64,000 bases of DNA from Streptomyces sp. TSRI0281 (GTDB lineage: Bacteria > Actinomycetota > Actinomycetes > Streptomycetales > Streptomycetaceae), in NCBI RefSeq assembly GCF_001905125.1, contig NZ_LWLE01000036.1, positions 175,341 through 239,340 of the forward strand, in the 5' to 3' direction. Below, piece by piece: positions 49,861 through 59,621 of this stretch. Position 1 is the first letter of the stretch, and every line of letters begins with the position of its first letter. The notes beneath the pieces were generated by a model. It was not told where the DNA came from. It made no database searches and saw only the letters and a list, made by a program, of their open reading frames with translations. A program made the position numbers and the translations under genes.

Positions 49861-52158
49861 GTGGCCGAGGCGGCAGACATCCAGGGGATCAGTCCCGCTC
49901 CTGCCCGCCGCTGGTTGCGGCGCACCGTCTCCGTGATCGTCGGGGCTCCGTTGCTGGCCGGGCTGCTGCCCGGTCTCCTGGCCGGTCCGACGGCGCGGGC
50001 CGCAGAGCCGGGCAAGGCGCCGACCGGCTCCCGTACGGTCGCCGTCTCCCTGGACACGCTCTCCCCGAGCGCACCGGTGGAGGGGGACACGCTGACCGTT
50101 TCCGGCACCCTGACCAACAAGGGCAAGGCAACGATCAACGACGCCGAGGTCGATCTGCGGGTGGGCCCACGGCTCTCCGGCAGGGGCGAGATCGATGATG
50201 CGGCCAAACGCACCGGTTACGTCCCCGGAGTCGATCCGGTCGAGATCGGCGGCAAGTACACGCTGAAGGTCCCCAAGCTGCGCAGCGGAATCAGTCAGGA
50301 CTTCACACTCGCCGTTCCCGTCGACAAGCTGGATCTGGACGACTCGGGCGTCTACCAGCTCGGTGTCTCGCTGTCGGGCCGGACCTCGGGTTCCGCATAC
50401 GAGCAGGTGCTCGGCATCCAGCGTTCCTTCCTTCCCTGGCAGCCCGACGACACCGACAGCAAGACCAAGCTGACGTTCCTCTGGCCGCTGATCACTTCCC
50501 CGCACGTGACGGCGGAGACGGGCTCGGACGAACAGCAGACGCCGGTCTTCGCGAACGACGACCTCGCCATGGAGCTGGCCCCGGGCGGGCGGCTCGAACA
50601 GCTGGTCTCGCTGGGACGGCAGCTGCCGGTGACCTGGGTCATCGACCCGGACCTGCTGGCCGGTGTCGACGCGATGACGGGTAACTATCAGGTCAAGGTC
50701 GGTGACACCACGGTCCCGGGGAAGAACCAGGCCGTCGCCAAGCAGTGGCTCACCTCGCTGGAAGCGGCGGTGGAGGACGGCAAGGTGATCGCGCTGCCGT
50801 TCGCCGACCCCGACCTGGCATCCATCGCCCACCGCGGCAAGAACGTCTCCGGCACCCTGAGCCATCTGCAGACCGCCTCCGAGGTGGCCGCGTCGACGGT
50901 GGAGACCGTCCTGCACGTGAAGCCGTCCACGGACTTCGCCTGGCCCGTGAACGGTGCCGTCGACCCGTCGATCGTCGACATCGCCACCTCTGCGGGTGCG
51001 CACAAGATCATCGCCCGCAGCGACAGTCTCCAGGAGACCAGCAACCTGCCGTACACGCCGACCGCGGCCCGGCCGATCGGCGGCGGCACCACCGCGGTCG
51101 TCGCCGACGCGCGGCTCTCCACCGCGTTCGACGGCGACATGTCGAAGGCCGGCGCCTCGACCCTGGCGGTCCAGAAGTTCCTGGCCCAGACGCTGGCGCT
51201 GACCGAGCAGGCCCCGGACAACGCGCGCAGCGTCGTCGTGGCGCCCCAGCGGATTCCCACGGCCTCCCAGGCCCAGACGATGGCCCGCGCCCTGCAGGCG
51301 CTCGGCCAGGGCCACTGGACGCAGCCCCTCGACCTGGTGGCGGCGGCCGAGGTGAAGCCCGACGCGAAGGCCACCACCAAGGTGCCCAGGACCTCCGCGT
51401 ACCCGAAGAAGCTCCGCAAGCAGGAACTGCCCACCCAGGCGTTCCAGGACATCAGGACCACCCAGGACTCGCTCAACAGCTTCCGGGTCATCCTCACGCA
51501 GCCCGAGCGGGTCGTGACCCCCTTCGGCAACGCGATCAACCGCTCGATGTCGACATCCTGGCGCGGCAGGCTGCTGGAGGCACAGCAGTACCGTGACACG
51601 GTACGCACGTATCTGCAGAGCCTCGCCAATGAGGTCCAGCTCATCGCGAAGTCGGACGTCACCCTGTCCGGCCGCAGCGCGACGATCCCGGTGACGGTGC
51701 AGAACAAGCTGGTGCAGGGCGTCGACCATCTGGTGCTGCGGCTGACGTCGGACAACCTCCGGCTCAAGTTCAACGACGACGGGGCCGTGGCCCAGCTGCC
51801 GGTCAGGATCTCGGGCGGGCACAGCCAGTCCGTGAAGTTCGACGCGGCGACCAGCGCCAACGGTCAGGCGCACGTCACAGCACGTCTCTTCACCGAGGAC
51901 GGAACCCCGTACGGCGAAGAGATGACCTTCACCGTGAAGGTCTCCGAAGTGACCCCCACCGTGCTGCTGGTGATCGCCGGCGGACTGCTGCTGCTGGTCC
52001 TCGCGGGCGTCAGGATGTACAGCCACCGCAAGCGCACCGTCGCGGCCGGCGCGGCGGACGACAACGGCGGCGAACCCGAGCAGCCGAGTGACCCAGCCTC
52101 GGACACCGGTCCGGAAAGCGGGGCACCGTCGGGAACTGGTGAGAAAGTGGACCGTTGA
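49861..52158 (+). CDS. DUF6049 secreted/membrane-anchored protein
   Basis: 765 residues. N-terminal signal (RRWLRRTVSVIVGAPLLAGLLPGLLAGPTARA), a large extracytoplasmic region with an early beta-sandwich (SPSAPVEGDTLTVSGTLTNKGKA) and a central domain, and one C-terminal helix (TVLLVIAGGLLLLVLAGVRM) followed by a basic stop-transfer (SHRKR) and an acidic tail. This family always accompanies murJ in actinomycetes (Rv3909 in Mycobacterium tuberculosis), so a role in cell-wall precursor handling is inferred. GTG at 49861. Confidence 0.87.
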   Translation: MAEAADIQGISPAPARRWLRRTVSVIVGAPLLAGLLPGLLAGPTARAAEPGKAPTGSRTVAVSLDTLSPSAPVEGDTLTVSGTLTNKGKATINDAEVDLRVGPRLSGRGEIDDAAKRTGYVPGVDPVEIGGKYTLKVPKLRSGISQDFTLAVPVDKLDLDDSGVYQLGVSLSGRTSGSAYEQVLGIQRSFLPWQPDDTDSKTKLTFLWPLITSPHVTAETGSDEQQTPVFANDDLAMELAPGGRLEQLVSLGRQLPVTWVIDPDLLAGVDAMTGNYQVKVGDTTVPGKNQAVAKQWLTSLEAAVEDGKVIALPFADPDLASIAHRGKNVSGTLSHLQTASEVAASTVETVLHVKPSTDFAWPVNGAVDPSIVDIATSAGAHKIIARSDSLQETSNLPYTPTAARPIGGGTTAVVADARLSTAFDGDMSKAGASTLAVQKFLAQTLALTEQAPDNARSVVVAPQRIPTASQAQTMARALQALGQGHWTQPLDLVAAAEVKPDAKATTKVPRTSAYPKKLRKQELPTQAFQDIRTTQDSLNSFRVILTQPERVVTPFGNAINRSMSTSWRGRLLEAQQYRDTVRTYLQSLANEVQLIAKSDVTLSGRSATIPVTVQNKLVQGVDHLVLRLTSDNLRLKFNDDGAVAQLPVRISGGHSQSVKFDAATSANGQAHVTARLFTEDGTPYGEEMTFTVKVSEVTPTVLLVIAGGLLLLVLAGVRMYSHRKRTVAAGAADDNGGEPEQPSDPASDTGPESGAPSGTGEKVDR

Positions 52159-52207
52159 GCGATGTCTGTCGTGGCCGGTCGGCCGGGGACGATGAGGTGG
52201 GGTTTCG

Positions 52208-54358
52208 ATGAACGCGCCGTACGACGGTGACCGCGGCCAAGGCGCGGGCGGAGCAGGATCTACCGGCGGGCCCCCGGGTGCCGGCCAGGACGGCCCGGCG
52301 CCCCCCGACCCGTACCTCCAGCACGCCTACGAGCACGACCCCTACCGGGCGCAGGATCTCGCCGCCCAGGACCCGGTGAACGAGGCGCTGTACGACCGTG
52401 CCTCGCACCCGCCCCCGCCCCCCGGCACCTACCAGGAGCCGCAGCCGCTCTACCAGCAGCCGCCCGCGGCTCCGTACGCCCCCGACCCCCGCCTCTGGGC
52501 GCAGACCCCGCCGCCCGAGCCCGCGGGCCCCTCCCGCCACCTGCCGTACGGCGACAACGCGGCGACCACCCAGTTCGTCGGCGTGGACGCCCTCGTCACA
52601 CAGGCGTCCGACAACCACGAGGAGCCGGACGCGTTCGCCCATCTCTTCCGCGACCAGGAAGGGACCGGGAGGCCACCGGGGCCGCCCGAGCCGGAAGCCG
52701 CTCCGGCGCCGGTACCGCCGAAGTCCGGAGGCCGCGCCTCCGGCCTGCTCAAGTCCAGCGCGCTGATGGCCGCCGGAACCCTCGTCTCCCGGCTCACCGG
52801 ATTCGTCCGCAGCCTGGTGATCACCGCCGCGCTGGGTGCCGCGCTGCTCGGTGACAGTTTCACCATCGCGTACACCCTGCCGACGATGATCTACATCCTC
52901 ACCGTGGGCGGTGGCCTCAACTCGGTCTTCGTACCCCAGCTCGTCCGCTCCATGAAGGACGACGAGGACGGCGGCGAGGCTTACGCCAACCGGCTGCTCA
53001 CCCTGGTGATGGTCGCGCTCGGCCTGATCGTCGCTGCCGCGGTCTTCGCCGCGCCGCTGCTGATCCATCTCATGTCGAGCACGATCGCGAACGACGCGGC
53101 GGCCGACAGTGTGGCCGTCACCTTCGCCCGGTACTGCCTGCCGACCATCTTCTTCATGGGCGTGCACGTGGTGATGGGGCAGATCCTCAACGCCCGCGGA
53201 AAGTTCGGCGCGATGATGTGGACCCCGGTCCTCAACAACATCGTCATGATCTTCACGTTCGGCATGTTCATCTGGGTCTACGGCACCTCAGCCGAGTCCC
53301 GGATGGGAGTCGAGACCATCCCGCCGGAAGGCGTCCGGCTGCTGGGCATCGGCACCCTGCTCGGACTGGTCGTCCAGGCCCTCGCGATGATCCCCTACCT
53401 CCGCGAGGCAGGCTTCCGCTTCCGCCCGCGCTTCGACTGGAAGGGCCACGGCCTCGGCAAGACGATCAAGCTGGCCAAGTGGACCGTCCTGTTCGTCCTC
53501 GCCAACCAGGCGGGTGTCCTGGTCGTCACCCAGCTCGCGACATCGGCCGGCAAGCTCGCCGGCAAGGACGGCACGGGCTTCCTCGCCTACTCCAACGCCC
53601 AGCTGATCTGGGGCATGCCGCAGGCCATCATCACCGTCTCCGTGATGGCCGCGCTGCTGCCCCGCATCTCGCGCGCCGCCCATGACAACGACCCCGGTGC
53701 GGTCCGCGACGACATCTCGCAGGGCCTGCGCAACTCCGCGGTCGCCATCGTGCCGGTCGCCTTCACGTTCCTCGCTCTCGGGCTGCCGATGAGCACCCTG
53801 CTGTACGCCTCCAGCGGCACCGAGGCCGCACGGTCCATGGGCTTCATCCTGATGGCCTTCGCCCTCGGCCTCATCCCGTACTCCGTGCAGTACGTCGTGC
53901 TGCGCGGGTTCTACGCCTACGAGGACACCCGCACCCCCTTCTACAACACGGTCATCGTCGCCGCCGTCAACGCCGCGGCCTCCGCGCTGTGTTACGTCGT
54001 GCTTCCCGCCCGGTGGGCGGTCGTCGGCATGGCAGCCTCGTACGGGCTGGCCTACGCGGTCGGTGTCGGTATCGCCTGGCGCCGCCTGCGCAACCGGCTG
54101 GGCGGCGACCTGGACGGTGCCAAGGTCGTGCGCACGTACGCCCGGCTCTGCCTGGCGGCGCTCCCCGCGGCGGTCGTCGGCGGCGGCGTGGGCTTCGTGC
54201 TTCTTGAGGTCCTCGGCGAGGGGGCCCTCGGTTCACTCGCCGCGCTGATCTGCGGCGGCATCGTCCTCCTGAGCATCTTCTTCGTAGCCGCGAAGAAGAT
54301 GCGCATCGAAGAGGTCAACGGCCTGGTGGGTATGGTCCGGGGACGGCTCGGACGCTGA
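52208..54358 (+). CDS. murJ: lipid II flippase MurJ (MviN)
   Basis: 716 residues. A proline-rich cytoplasmic head (1-180), then the 14-helix MurJ core: SALMAAGTLVSRLTGFVRSL, GDSFTIAYTLPTMIYILTVGGGLNSVFVPQLV, GQILNARGKFGAMMWTPVLNNIVMI, ATSAGKLAG, ALLPRISRAAHD, LRGFYAYEDTRTPFYN. It flips lipid II to the outer face. GAGGTGGGG before ATG 52208; 49 bases after the DUF6049 gene. In mycobacteria the same protein carries a fused pseudokinase; here that is the next gene. Confidence 0.95.
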   Translation: MNAPYDGDRGQGAGGAGSTGGPPGAGQDGPAPPDPYLQHAYEHDPYRAQDLAAQDPVNEALYDRASHPPPPPGTYQEPQPLYQQPPAAPYAPDPRLWAQTPPPEPAGPSRHLPYGDNAATTQFVGVDALVTQASDNHEEPDAFAHLFRDQEGTGRPPGPPEPEAAPAPVPPKSGGRASGLLKSSALMAAGTLVSRLTGFVRSLVITAALGAALLGDSFTIAYTLPTMIYILTVGGGLNSVFVPQLVRSMKDDEDGGEAYANRLLTLVMVALGLIVAAAVFAAPLLIHLMSSTIANDAAADSVAVTFARYCLPTIFFMGVHVVMGQILNARGKFGAMMWTPVLNNIVMIFTFGMFIWVYGTSAESRMGVETIPPEGVRLLGIGTLLGLVVQALAMIPYLREAGFRFRPRFDWKGHGLGKTIKLAKWTVLFVLANQAGVLVVTQLATSAGKLAGKDGTGFLAYSNAQLIWGMPQAIITVSVMAALLPRISRAAHDNDPGAVRDDISQGLRNSAVAIVPVAFTFLALGLPMSTLLYASSGTEAARSMGFILMAFALGLIPYSVQYVVLRGFYAYEDTRTPFYNTVIVAAVNAAASALCYVVLPARWAVVGMAASYGLAYAVGVGIAWRRLRNRLGGDLDGAKVVRTYARLCLAALPAAVVGGGVGFVLLEVLGEGALGSLAALICGGIVLLSIFFVAAKKMRIEEVNGLVGMVRGRLGR

Positions 54359-54487
54359 ATAAGCGTCCGTCCGCACAACCATCGCCGGAGTCCGCGTGTC
54401 GTGCATAGCACCGGAGTGTGGGCACAATTGGCGTGACTGTGCAGAGCTGGCTGGCATCGCGCAACGGATGGGGAGGCAGGAACGACG

Positions 54488-56203
54488 GTGGCGGAACGTA
54501 GCACGGCTGCCGTCGACGTGGCCCACAACAGCGGCGACGAGCCGCTGACCGCCAAGGCGGACGAGGCCACGACCGACGGTACGGCGGAAGCCAAGGACAC
54601 AGCGGGCGAAGACCCCAAGGGCGCGGACGGTGAGCGGGAGCTCTCCGACGCCATCCCGGCGACGCCCGATCTGCACAGCGGCCACAAACTTGCCGGACGC
54701 TACCGGCTCGAAGAATGCGTCACCCGTCTGGACGGTTTCAGCAGCTGGCGCGCTGTCGACGAGAAACTGCGCCGCGCGGTGGGCGTTCATCTGCTCCCCG
54801 CCGACCATCCGCGTGCCCGCTCCGTGCTGGCGGCGGCACGCTCGTCCGCCCTGCTCGGCGACCCGCGCTTCGTGCAGGTACTGGACGCCGTCGAGGAGAA
54901 CGACCTCGTCTACGTCGTCCACGAATGGCTTCCGGACGCCACCGAGCTCACCGCTCTGCTGGCCGCCGGACCGATGGACGCCCACGACGCCTACCAGCTC
55001 GTCAGCCAGGTCTCCCAAGCCATGGCGGCCGCCCACCGCGAGGGGCTGGCCCACCTCAGGCTCACGCCCGGCGCCGTCCTGCGCAGCTCGACCGGGCAGT
55101 ACCGCATCCGCGGCCTCGCCGTGAACGCCGCCCTGCGCGGCATCACCGCCGAGCGCCCGCTGCGCGCGGACACCGAAGCGATCGGCGCCCTCCTGTACGC
55201 CGCGCTGACCCAGCGCTGGCCGTACGAGGACGACGCCTACGGTCTCTCCGGGCTGCCCAAGGGCATGGGTCTGATCGCTCCGGACCAGGTACGGGCCGGC
55301 ATCCACCGCGGTCTCTCCGAGCTCGCCATGCGCGCGCTGGCCAACGACGGCGCCACAGCCTCACGCCAGGAACCGCCGTGCACCACTCCTGACGAACTGG
55401 CCAAGGCCGTCGCGGCCATGCCGCGCATCCTGCCGCCCGAGCCCACCTTCACGGCACCGCCCGAGTACCAGCGCACCACCTACCAGCAGGGCACCTACGG
55501 CCGCCCGTCGGCCCGACCCGTCTCGGCGAGCCAGCCCGTGATGGCCCCCCCGCCGCCCCCGCTCCAGAGCCGCACCGGCAAAGCCCTCAAATGGGCCGTG
55601 TCCGCGCTGCTCATCGCCGCCCTGGGGCTCGGCAGCTGGCAGCTCGCCGAAACGCTCCTCGACAGCCGCAACGACTCCTCGGACCCCGGCACCACGCAGA
55701 CGACGAAGAACGAGGGCGACGAGAAGCCCAGGCCCGCCAAGCCGCTCCGCATCGCCGGAGCGACGGAGTTCATGCCCAGCGGGTCCGGGATACAGCAGGA
55801 GGATGTGCCCAAGACCATCGACGGCCTGCCCGGTACCTCGTGGATCACTCCGCAGTACCGGGGGTATGCCAACTTCGGTAACCTCACCAACCGCAAGCAG
55901 GGCAGTGGCGTCATCGTCGACCTGGGCAGCGTCCAGGACGTCACCGGCATCGAAGTAGCCATGTACCGCAGTGGGCAGGGCACCGAGGTACGGGCGGCCG
56001 CACCGGACGCATCCGCACCGTCGGCGCTCACGGACTTTCCCCAGCGGCTCGTCGAGCAGACGACGGCCGGGGGCACATTGAGCGGGAAGCTGACCGAGCC
56101 CCTGCGGACCCGCTACATTCTGGTCCGCATCACCGAGCTCCCGACGGACGGATCACCCGACCGGTTCCGCGGTGGGATCTCGGAGATCTCCGTCATGGGC
56201 TGA
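54488..56203 (+). CDS. pseudokinase membrane protein linked to MurJ
   Basis: 571 residues. An acidic head (1-60), a kinase-like domain (about 65-310: LAGRYRLEECVTRLDGFSSWRAVD, LPADHPRA), a Pro-rich linker, one helix (WAVSALLIAALGLGSWQLAE), and an outer discoidin-like domain of about 170 residues (ATEFMPSGSGIQQEDVPKTIDGLPGTSWITP). The catalytic loop HRDxKxxN is replaced by HLRLTPGAV and no DFG is present, so it should not phosphorylate. The layout equals the C-terminal part of mycobacterial MviN (Rv3910), where the phosphorylated pseudokinase recruits FhaA. 129 bases after murJ. Confidence 0.88.
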   Translation: MAERSTAAVDVAHNSGDEPLTAKADEATTDGTAEAKDTAGEDPKGADGERELSDAIPATPDLHSGHKLAGRYRLEECVTRLDGFSSWRAVDEKLRRAVGVHLLPADHPRARSVLAAARSSALLGDPRFVQVLDAVEENDLVYVVHEWLPDATELTALLAAGPMDAHDAYQLVSQVSQAMAAAHREGLAHLRLTPGAVLRSSTGQYRIRGLAVNAALRGITAERPLRADTEAIGALLYAALTQRWPYEDDAYGLSGLPKGMGLIAPDQVRAGIHRGLSELAMRALANDGATASRQEPPCTTPDELAKAVAAMPRILPPEPTFTAPPEYQRTTYQQGTYGRPSARPVSASQPVMAPPPPPLQSRTGKALKWAVSALLIAALGLGSWQLAETLLDSRNDSSDPGTTQTTKNEGDEKPRPAKPLRIAGATEFMPSGSGIQQEDVPKTIDGLPGTSWITPQYRGYANFGNLTNRKQGSGVIVDLGSVQDVTGIEVAMYRSGQGTEVRAAAPDASAPSALTDFPQRLVEQTTAGGTLSGKLTEPLRTRYILVRITELPTDGSPDRFRGGISEISVMG

Positions 56204-56460
56204 CAGCTCCGGGTGGGGAGGCAACCCCTCGCCACCGGAGCTGCGCCCATCGGCCTCCATTTGATCTTGAGGAAGACGCCTCTCTTCAGCATCACTCCAC
56301 GGTTTCCGGGTACCTCTACGCGGTCACAGCCACCGTTCACGGAGACATCGCACCAGCCTGAACGACGGCCGCGGCAAGGGTTGCGGCACCAAGGCTCATG
56401 GCAGCAGCCTTCATTCCGTTGGGCACACCCGCATACGATCTGGCCAAGAAAGGGGGGACG

Positions 56461-57165
56461 GTGGCCTTCGATCCGTCAGCTCCACTCAGCGACGCGGAAC
56501 TGCTCGCCCAACACGTCGCAGGCGAACCGGACGCCTTCGGTGAGCTCGTACGCCGCCATCGCGACCGGCTGTGGGCCGTGGCGCTGCGCACCCTCGGGGA
56601 CCGGGAGGAAGCGGCTGACGCCGTCCAGGACGCCCTGGTGTCGGCCTTCCGGGCCGCCCACACCTTCCGCGGCCAGTCCGCTGTGACGACCTGGCTGCAC
56701 CGCATCACCGTCAACGCCTGCCTCGACCGCGCCCGCAAGGCGGCCTCCCGCAGAACAGCGCCGGTCGACGACGCAGAGCGACTGGATCAGCTCCTGGAAC
56801 CCCACGAGTCCGCCGAGGCTCCTGCGGAACGCCAAGATCTGCACCGCCAGCTTCTGGCGGCCCTGGCCACCCTGCCCGCCGAACAGCGCGCCGCCCTCGT
56901 CCTGGTCGATATGCAGGGCTACCCCGTCGCGGAGGCCGCTCGCATTCTCGACGTGCCGACCGGCACCGTGAAAAGCCGCTGCGCACGCGGCCGGGCGAGA
57001 CTGGCACCCCTCGTCACCCATCTGCGCGGTGACAACGGGGATAGTGGCGGCCTCGCCGTGGGAAGGAACCGGACGCCCGGGACATCCGTCCCACCAGCGT
57101 CAGGACCAAAGGACGCAGGAACAAGTGATCCTGCTGCTGTGAAGGGAGGAGGTGGGCGCACGTGA
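56461..57165 (+). CDS. sigM: ECF RNA polymerase sigma factor SigM
   Basis: 234 residues. Region 2: DAFGELVRRHRDRLWAVALRTLGDREEAADAVQDALVSAFR; region 4: LPAEQRAALVLVDMQGYPVAEAARILDVPTGTVKSRCARGRARL. Its place between the murJ-linked pseudokinase gene and trxB identifies it with actinomycete SigM. GTG 56461 follows AGGGGGG at a good distance; an in-frame ATG 63 bases earlier is possible. Its last bases overlap the anti-sigma start (GTGA). Confidence 0.9.
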   Translation: MAFDPSAPLSDAELLAQHVAGEPDAFGELVRRHRDRLWAVALRTLGDREEAADAVQDALVSAFRAAHTFRGQSAVTTWLHRITVNACLDRARKAASRRTAPVDDAERLDQLLEPHESAEAPAERQDLHRQLLAALATLPAEQRAALVLVDMQGYPVAEAARILDVPTGTVKSRCARGRARLAPLVTHLRGDNGDSGGLAVGRNRTPGTSVPPASGPKDAGTSDPAAVKGGGGRT

Positions 57166-58127
57166 CATCCACGACGGACACCGCTCAGCACCCGGACGTC
57201 TCGGAGATCTCCGACCTCACCGAAGGACTTCTCTCCCCTTCCCGCACAGCGGAAGTCCGCAGCCATGTCGACGGTTGCGCACTCTGCGGTGACGTCCGCA
57301 CCTCGTTGGAGGAGATCCGCGGGCTGCTCGGCACGCTCCCGGGCCCTCAGCCGATGCCCGAAGACATCGCCGGACGCATCGACGCCGCTCTGGCGGCAGA
57401 AGCCCTTCTCGACTCCACCGCCCCCGACAGCACGGCCGATGTTTCACGTGAAACATCGTCGTCCACCGAGGACCTCGCCCCACAGACGACCGCCCTCCCG
57501 GACCAGCGCACCGGTCCTTCCCCCGCCGACCGCCCCGCAGGGCGCCCACGGGCCGCCACAGGACCGGGCCGCCACCCCTCCCGGCGCCGCCGCCGCGCAG
57601 TGATCATCGGCACGACGTTCGGGGCTGCGGTGATCGCCATGAGCGCCTTTCTCCTCCAGCAGCTCCAGACCCCGCAGGACACGGCAGGCAGTCGGGCGGA
57701 CAGCAGCGCCGCCTCGGCAGAGAGCAGCGCACAGACCTTCTCGGAAGGCACCCTCGAAGGCAGGGTGCAGGGCCTGCTGAGCAGCGCAGCGGCCCCGGAG
57801 AGTCCCGGCGGCCAGAAGCAGCAGCCGGAGGCCGGCACCAAATCCACCAATGAAGTCGGCGCTCCCGACTCCTCCGCACCCAAGAATCCGCTGCGTACCC
57901 CTACCGTGGCAGTGCCCCCGTGCGTTCAGCAGGCCACCGGCCGGAACACCCCGGCTCTGGCCCTCGACGAGGGCCGCTACCAGGGAACGGACGCCTTCCT
58001 CGTCGTCCTGCCCCATGCCACCGACGCCACCCGCGTCCAGGCCTACGTCGTCGATGCCACCTGCGTCGATGCCACGCCCGAGGCCAAGGGACGGCTGCTG
58101 CTCACCCACTCCTACGACCGCCCCTGA
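57162..58127 (+). CDS. zinc-binding anti-sigma factor for SigM
   Basis: 321 residues: a ZAS-type N-terminus (SDLTEGLLSPSRTAEVRSHVDGCALCGDV) giving the HxxxCxxC zinc motif, a linker, one membrane helix (AVIIGTTFGAAVIAMSAFLLQ) and an outer Ser/Gln-rich domain of about 150 residues with two cysteines. It overlaps sigM by four bases (GTGA) and should hold SigM at the membrane; corresponds to RsmA-type regulators of mycobacteria. An exact parS site inside the coding sequence spells the peptide VSRET. Confidence 0.87.
   Translation: MTSTTDTAQHPDVSEISDLTEGLLSPSRTAEVRSHVDGCALCGDVRTSLEEIRGLLGTLPGPQPMPEDIAGRIDAALAAEALLDSTAPDSTADVSRETSSSTEDLAPQTTALPDQRTGPSPADRPAGRPRAATGPGRHPSRRRRRAVIIGTTFGAAVIAMSAFLLQQLQTPQDTAGSRADSSAASAESSAQTFSEGTLEGRVQGLLSSAAAPESPGGQKQQPEAGTKSTNEVGAPDSSAPKNPLRTPTVAVPPCVQQATGRNTPALALDEGRYQGTDAFLVVLPHATDATRVQAYVVDATCVDATPEAKGRLLLTHSYDRP
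57441..57454. promoter_or_regulatory. parS site inside the anti-sigma factor gene
   Basis: Exact GTTTCACGTGAAAC; flanks GAT/ATC extend the palindrome to 20 bp. It encodes DVSRET in the linker. Confidence 0.9.
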
Positions 58128-58145
58128 CAACGGCCCCGGCACGTC

Positions 58146-58172
58146 GGGAATGCATCCCCCGTAGGATCCGTT
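58146..58172 (+). promoter_or_regulatory. SigR-type promoter of trxBA
   Basis: GGGAAT (58146-58151), 18 bases, then GTT (58170-58172): the consensus of the disulfide-stress sigma factor SigR, which is known to drive trxBA in S. coelicolor. It ends 70 bases before the trxB start. Confidence 0.85.
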
Positions 58173-58242
58173 GGGTGGGGTGAGAGTCGTTGAACCGGCC
58201 CCAGTAGGCAGTAGGCAGTCTGCAGAGACGAGGAAGTAACCC

Positions 58243-59214
58243 GTGAGCGACGTCCGTAATGTGATCATCATCGGCTCCGGACCGGCCGGTTACACGGCCG
58301 CCCTCTACACCGCGCGGGCATCGCTGAAGCCGCTGGTCTTCGAGGGCGCCGTCACCGCCGGCGGTGCGCTGATGAACACCACCGACGTGGAGAACTTCCC
58401 CGGCTTCCAGGACGGCATCATGGGCCCCGAGCTCATGGACAACATGCGCGCGCAGGCCGAGCGCTTCGGTGCGGAGCTCGTCCCCGACGATGTCGTCTCC
58501 GTGGACCTCACCGGCGACATCAAGACCGTCACCGACACCGCCGGCACGGTCCACCGTGCGAAGGCCGTCATCGTGACCACCGGCTCCCAGCACCGCAAGC
58601 TCGGTCTGCCGAACGAGGACGCCCTCTCCGGACGTGGTGTCTCCTGGTGCGCCACCTGCGACGGCTTCTTCTTCAAGGACCACGACATCGCCGTGGTCGG
58701 CGGCGGCGACACCGCCATGGAAGAGGCGACTTTCCTCTCCCGGTTCGCCAAGTCCGTCACGATCGTCCACCGCCGTGACTCCCTGCGCGCCTCCAAGGCC
58801 ATGCAGGACCGGGCCTTCGCCGACCCGAAGATCAAGTTCGCGTGGGACAGCGAGGTCGCCGGGGTCCACGGTGAGCAGAAGCTCTCCGGTCTGACCCTGC
58901 GCAACACCAAGACGGGCGAGACCTCGGAGCTCCCTGTGACCGGCCTGTTCATCGCCGTGGGTCACGACCCGCGCACCGAACTCTTCAAGGGTCAGCTCGA
59001 CCTCGACGACGAGGGTTACCTCAAGGTCGAAGCCCCCTCGACGCGTACCAACCTGACGGGTGTCTTCGGCGCGGGAGACGTTGTCGACCACACCTACCGA
59101 CAGGCCATCACCGCTGCCGGTACCGGCTGTTCCGCAGCTCTGGACGCCGAGCGCTTCCTCGCCGCGCTCGCCGACGGCCAGCTCGCCGAGCCGGAGAAGA
59201 CCCCGGCAGTCTGA
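58243..59214 (+). CDS. trxB: thioredoxin reductase
   Basis: 323 residues: FAD motif VIIIGSGPAGYTAALYTARA, NADPH motif VVGGGDTAMEEATF, redox-active cysteines in SWCATCDGFFF, and the C-terminal FAD-contact GVFGAGDVVDHTYRQAITAAGTG. It passes electrons from NADPH to thioredoxin. GAGGAAG precedes GTG 58243. First gene of trxBA, 43 bases ahead of trxA. Confidence 0.97.
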   Translation: MSDVRNVIIIGSGPAGYTAALYTARASLKPLVFEGAVTAGGALMNTTDVENFPGFQDGIMGPELMDNMRAQAERFGAELVPDDVVSVDLTGDIKTVTDTAGTVHRAKAVIVTTGSQHRKLGLPNEDALSGRGVSWCATCDGFFFKDHDIAVVGGGDTAMEEATFLSRFAKSVTIVHRRDSLRASKAMQDRAFADPKIKFAWDSEVAGVHGEQKLSGLTLRNTKTGETSELPVTGLFIAVGHDPRTELFKGQLDLDDEGYLKVEAPSTRTNLTGVFGAGDVVDHTYRQAITAAGTGCSAALDAERFLAALADGQLAEPEKTPAV

Positions 59215-59257
59215 TCTGTCTCACCTCACCCCACCACGAGAGACTAAGGAGGCCGCC

Positions 59258-59590
59258 GTGGCCGGCGACCTGAAGCACGTTACTGACGACACTTTCGACG
59301 AAGTGGTCCTGAAGAGCGAGAAGCCCGTACTGGTGGACTTCTGGGCGGCCTGGTGCGGCCCCTGCCGCCAGATCGCCCCCTCGCTGGAGGCCATCGCCGC
59401 TGAGCACGGCGACCAGATCGAGATCGTCAAGCTCAACATCGACGAGAACCCGGCCACCGCCGCCAAGTACGGCGTGATGTCCATCCCGACGCTCAACGTC
59501 TACCAGGGCGGCGAGGTCGCCAAGACGATCGTCGGTGCCAAGCCGAAGGCCGCGATCCTCCGCGACCTCGAAGGCTTCATCGGCCAGTAA
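59258..59590 (+). CDS. trxA: thioredoxin
   Basis: 110 residues: FDEVVLKSEKPVLVDFWAAWCGPCRQIAPSLE with the CGPC redox pair, then NIDENPATAAKYGVMSIPTLNVY including the cis-proline. Reduces cytoplasmic disulfides. Strong AAGGAGG before GTG 59258. Second gene of the SigR-controlled trxBA operon, ended by a terminator that shares sequence with a parS site. Confidence 0.97.
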   Translation: MAGDLKHVTDDTFDEVVLKSEKPVLVDFWAAWCGPCRQIAPSLEAIAAEHGDQIEIVKLNIDENPATAAKYGVMSIPTLNVYQGGEVAKTIVGAKPKAAILRDLEGFIGQ

Positions 59591-59607
59591 GCACCACCCT
59601 GCACGAT

Positions 59608-59621
59608 GTTTCACGTGAAAC
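59608..59621. promoter_or_regulatory. parS site beyond trxA
   Basis: Exact GTTTCACGTGAAAC 17 bases after the trxA stop codon, forming the outer part of the terminator stem. Confidence 0.9.

Noticed and set aside
49792..52026. Long open frame antisense to the DUF6049 gene
   Set aside because: Arg/Gly/Val-rich shadow without domain features.
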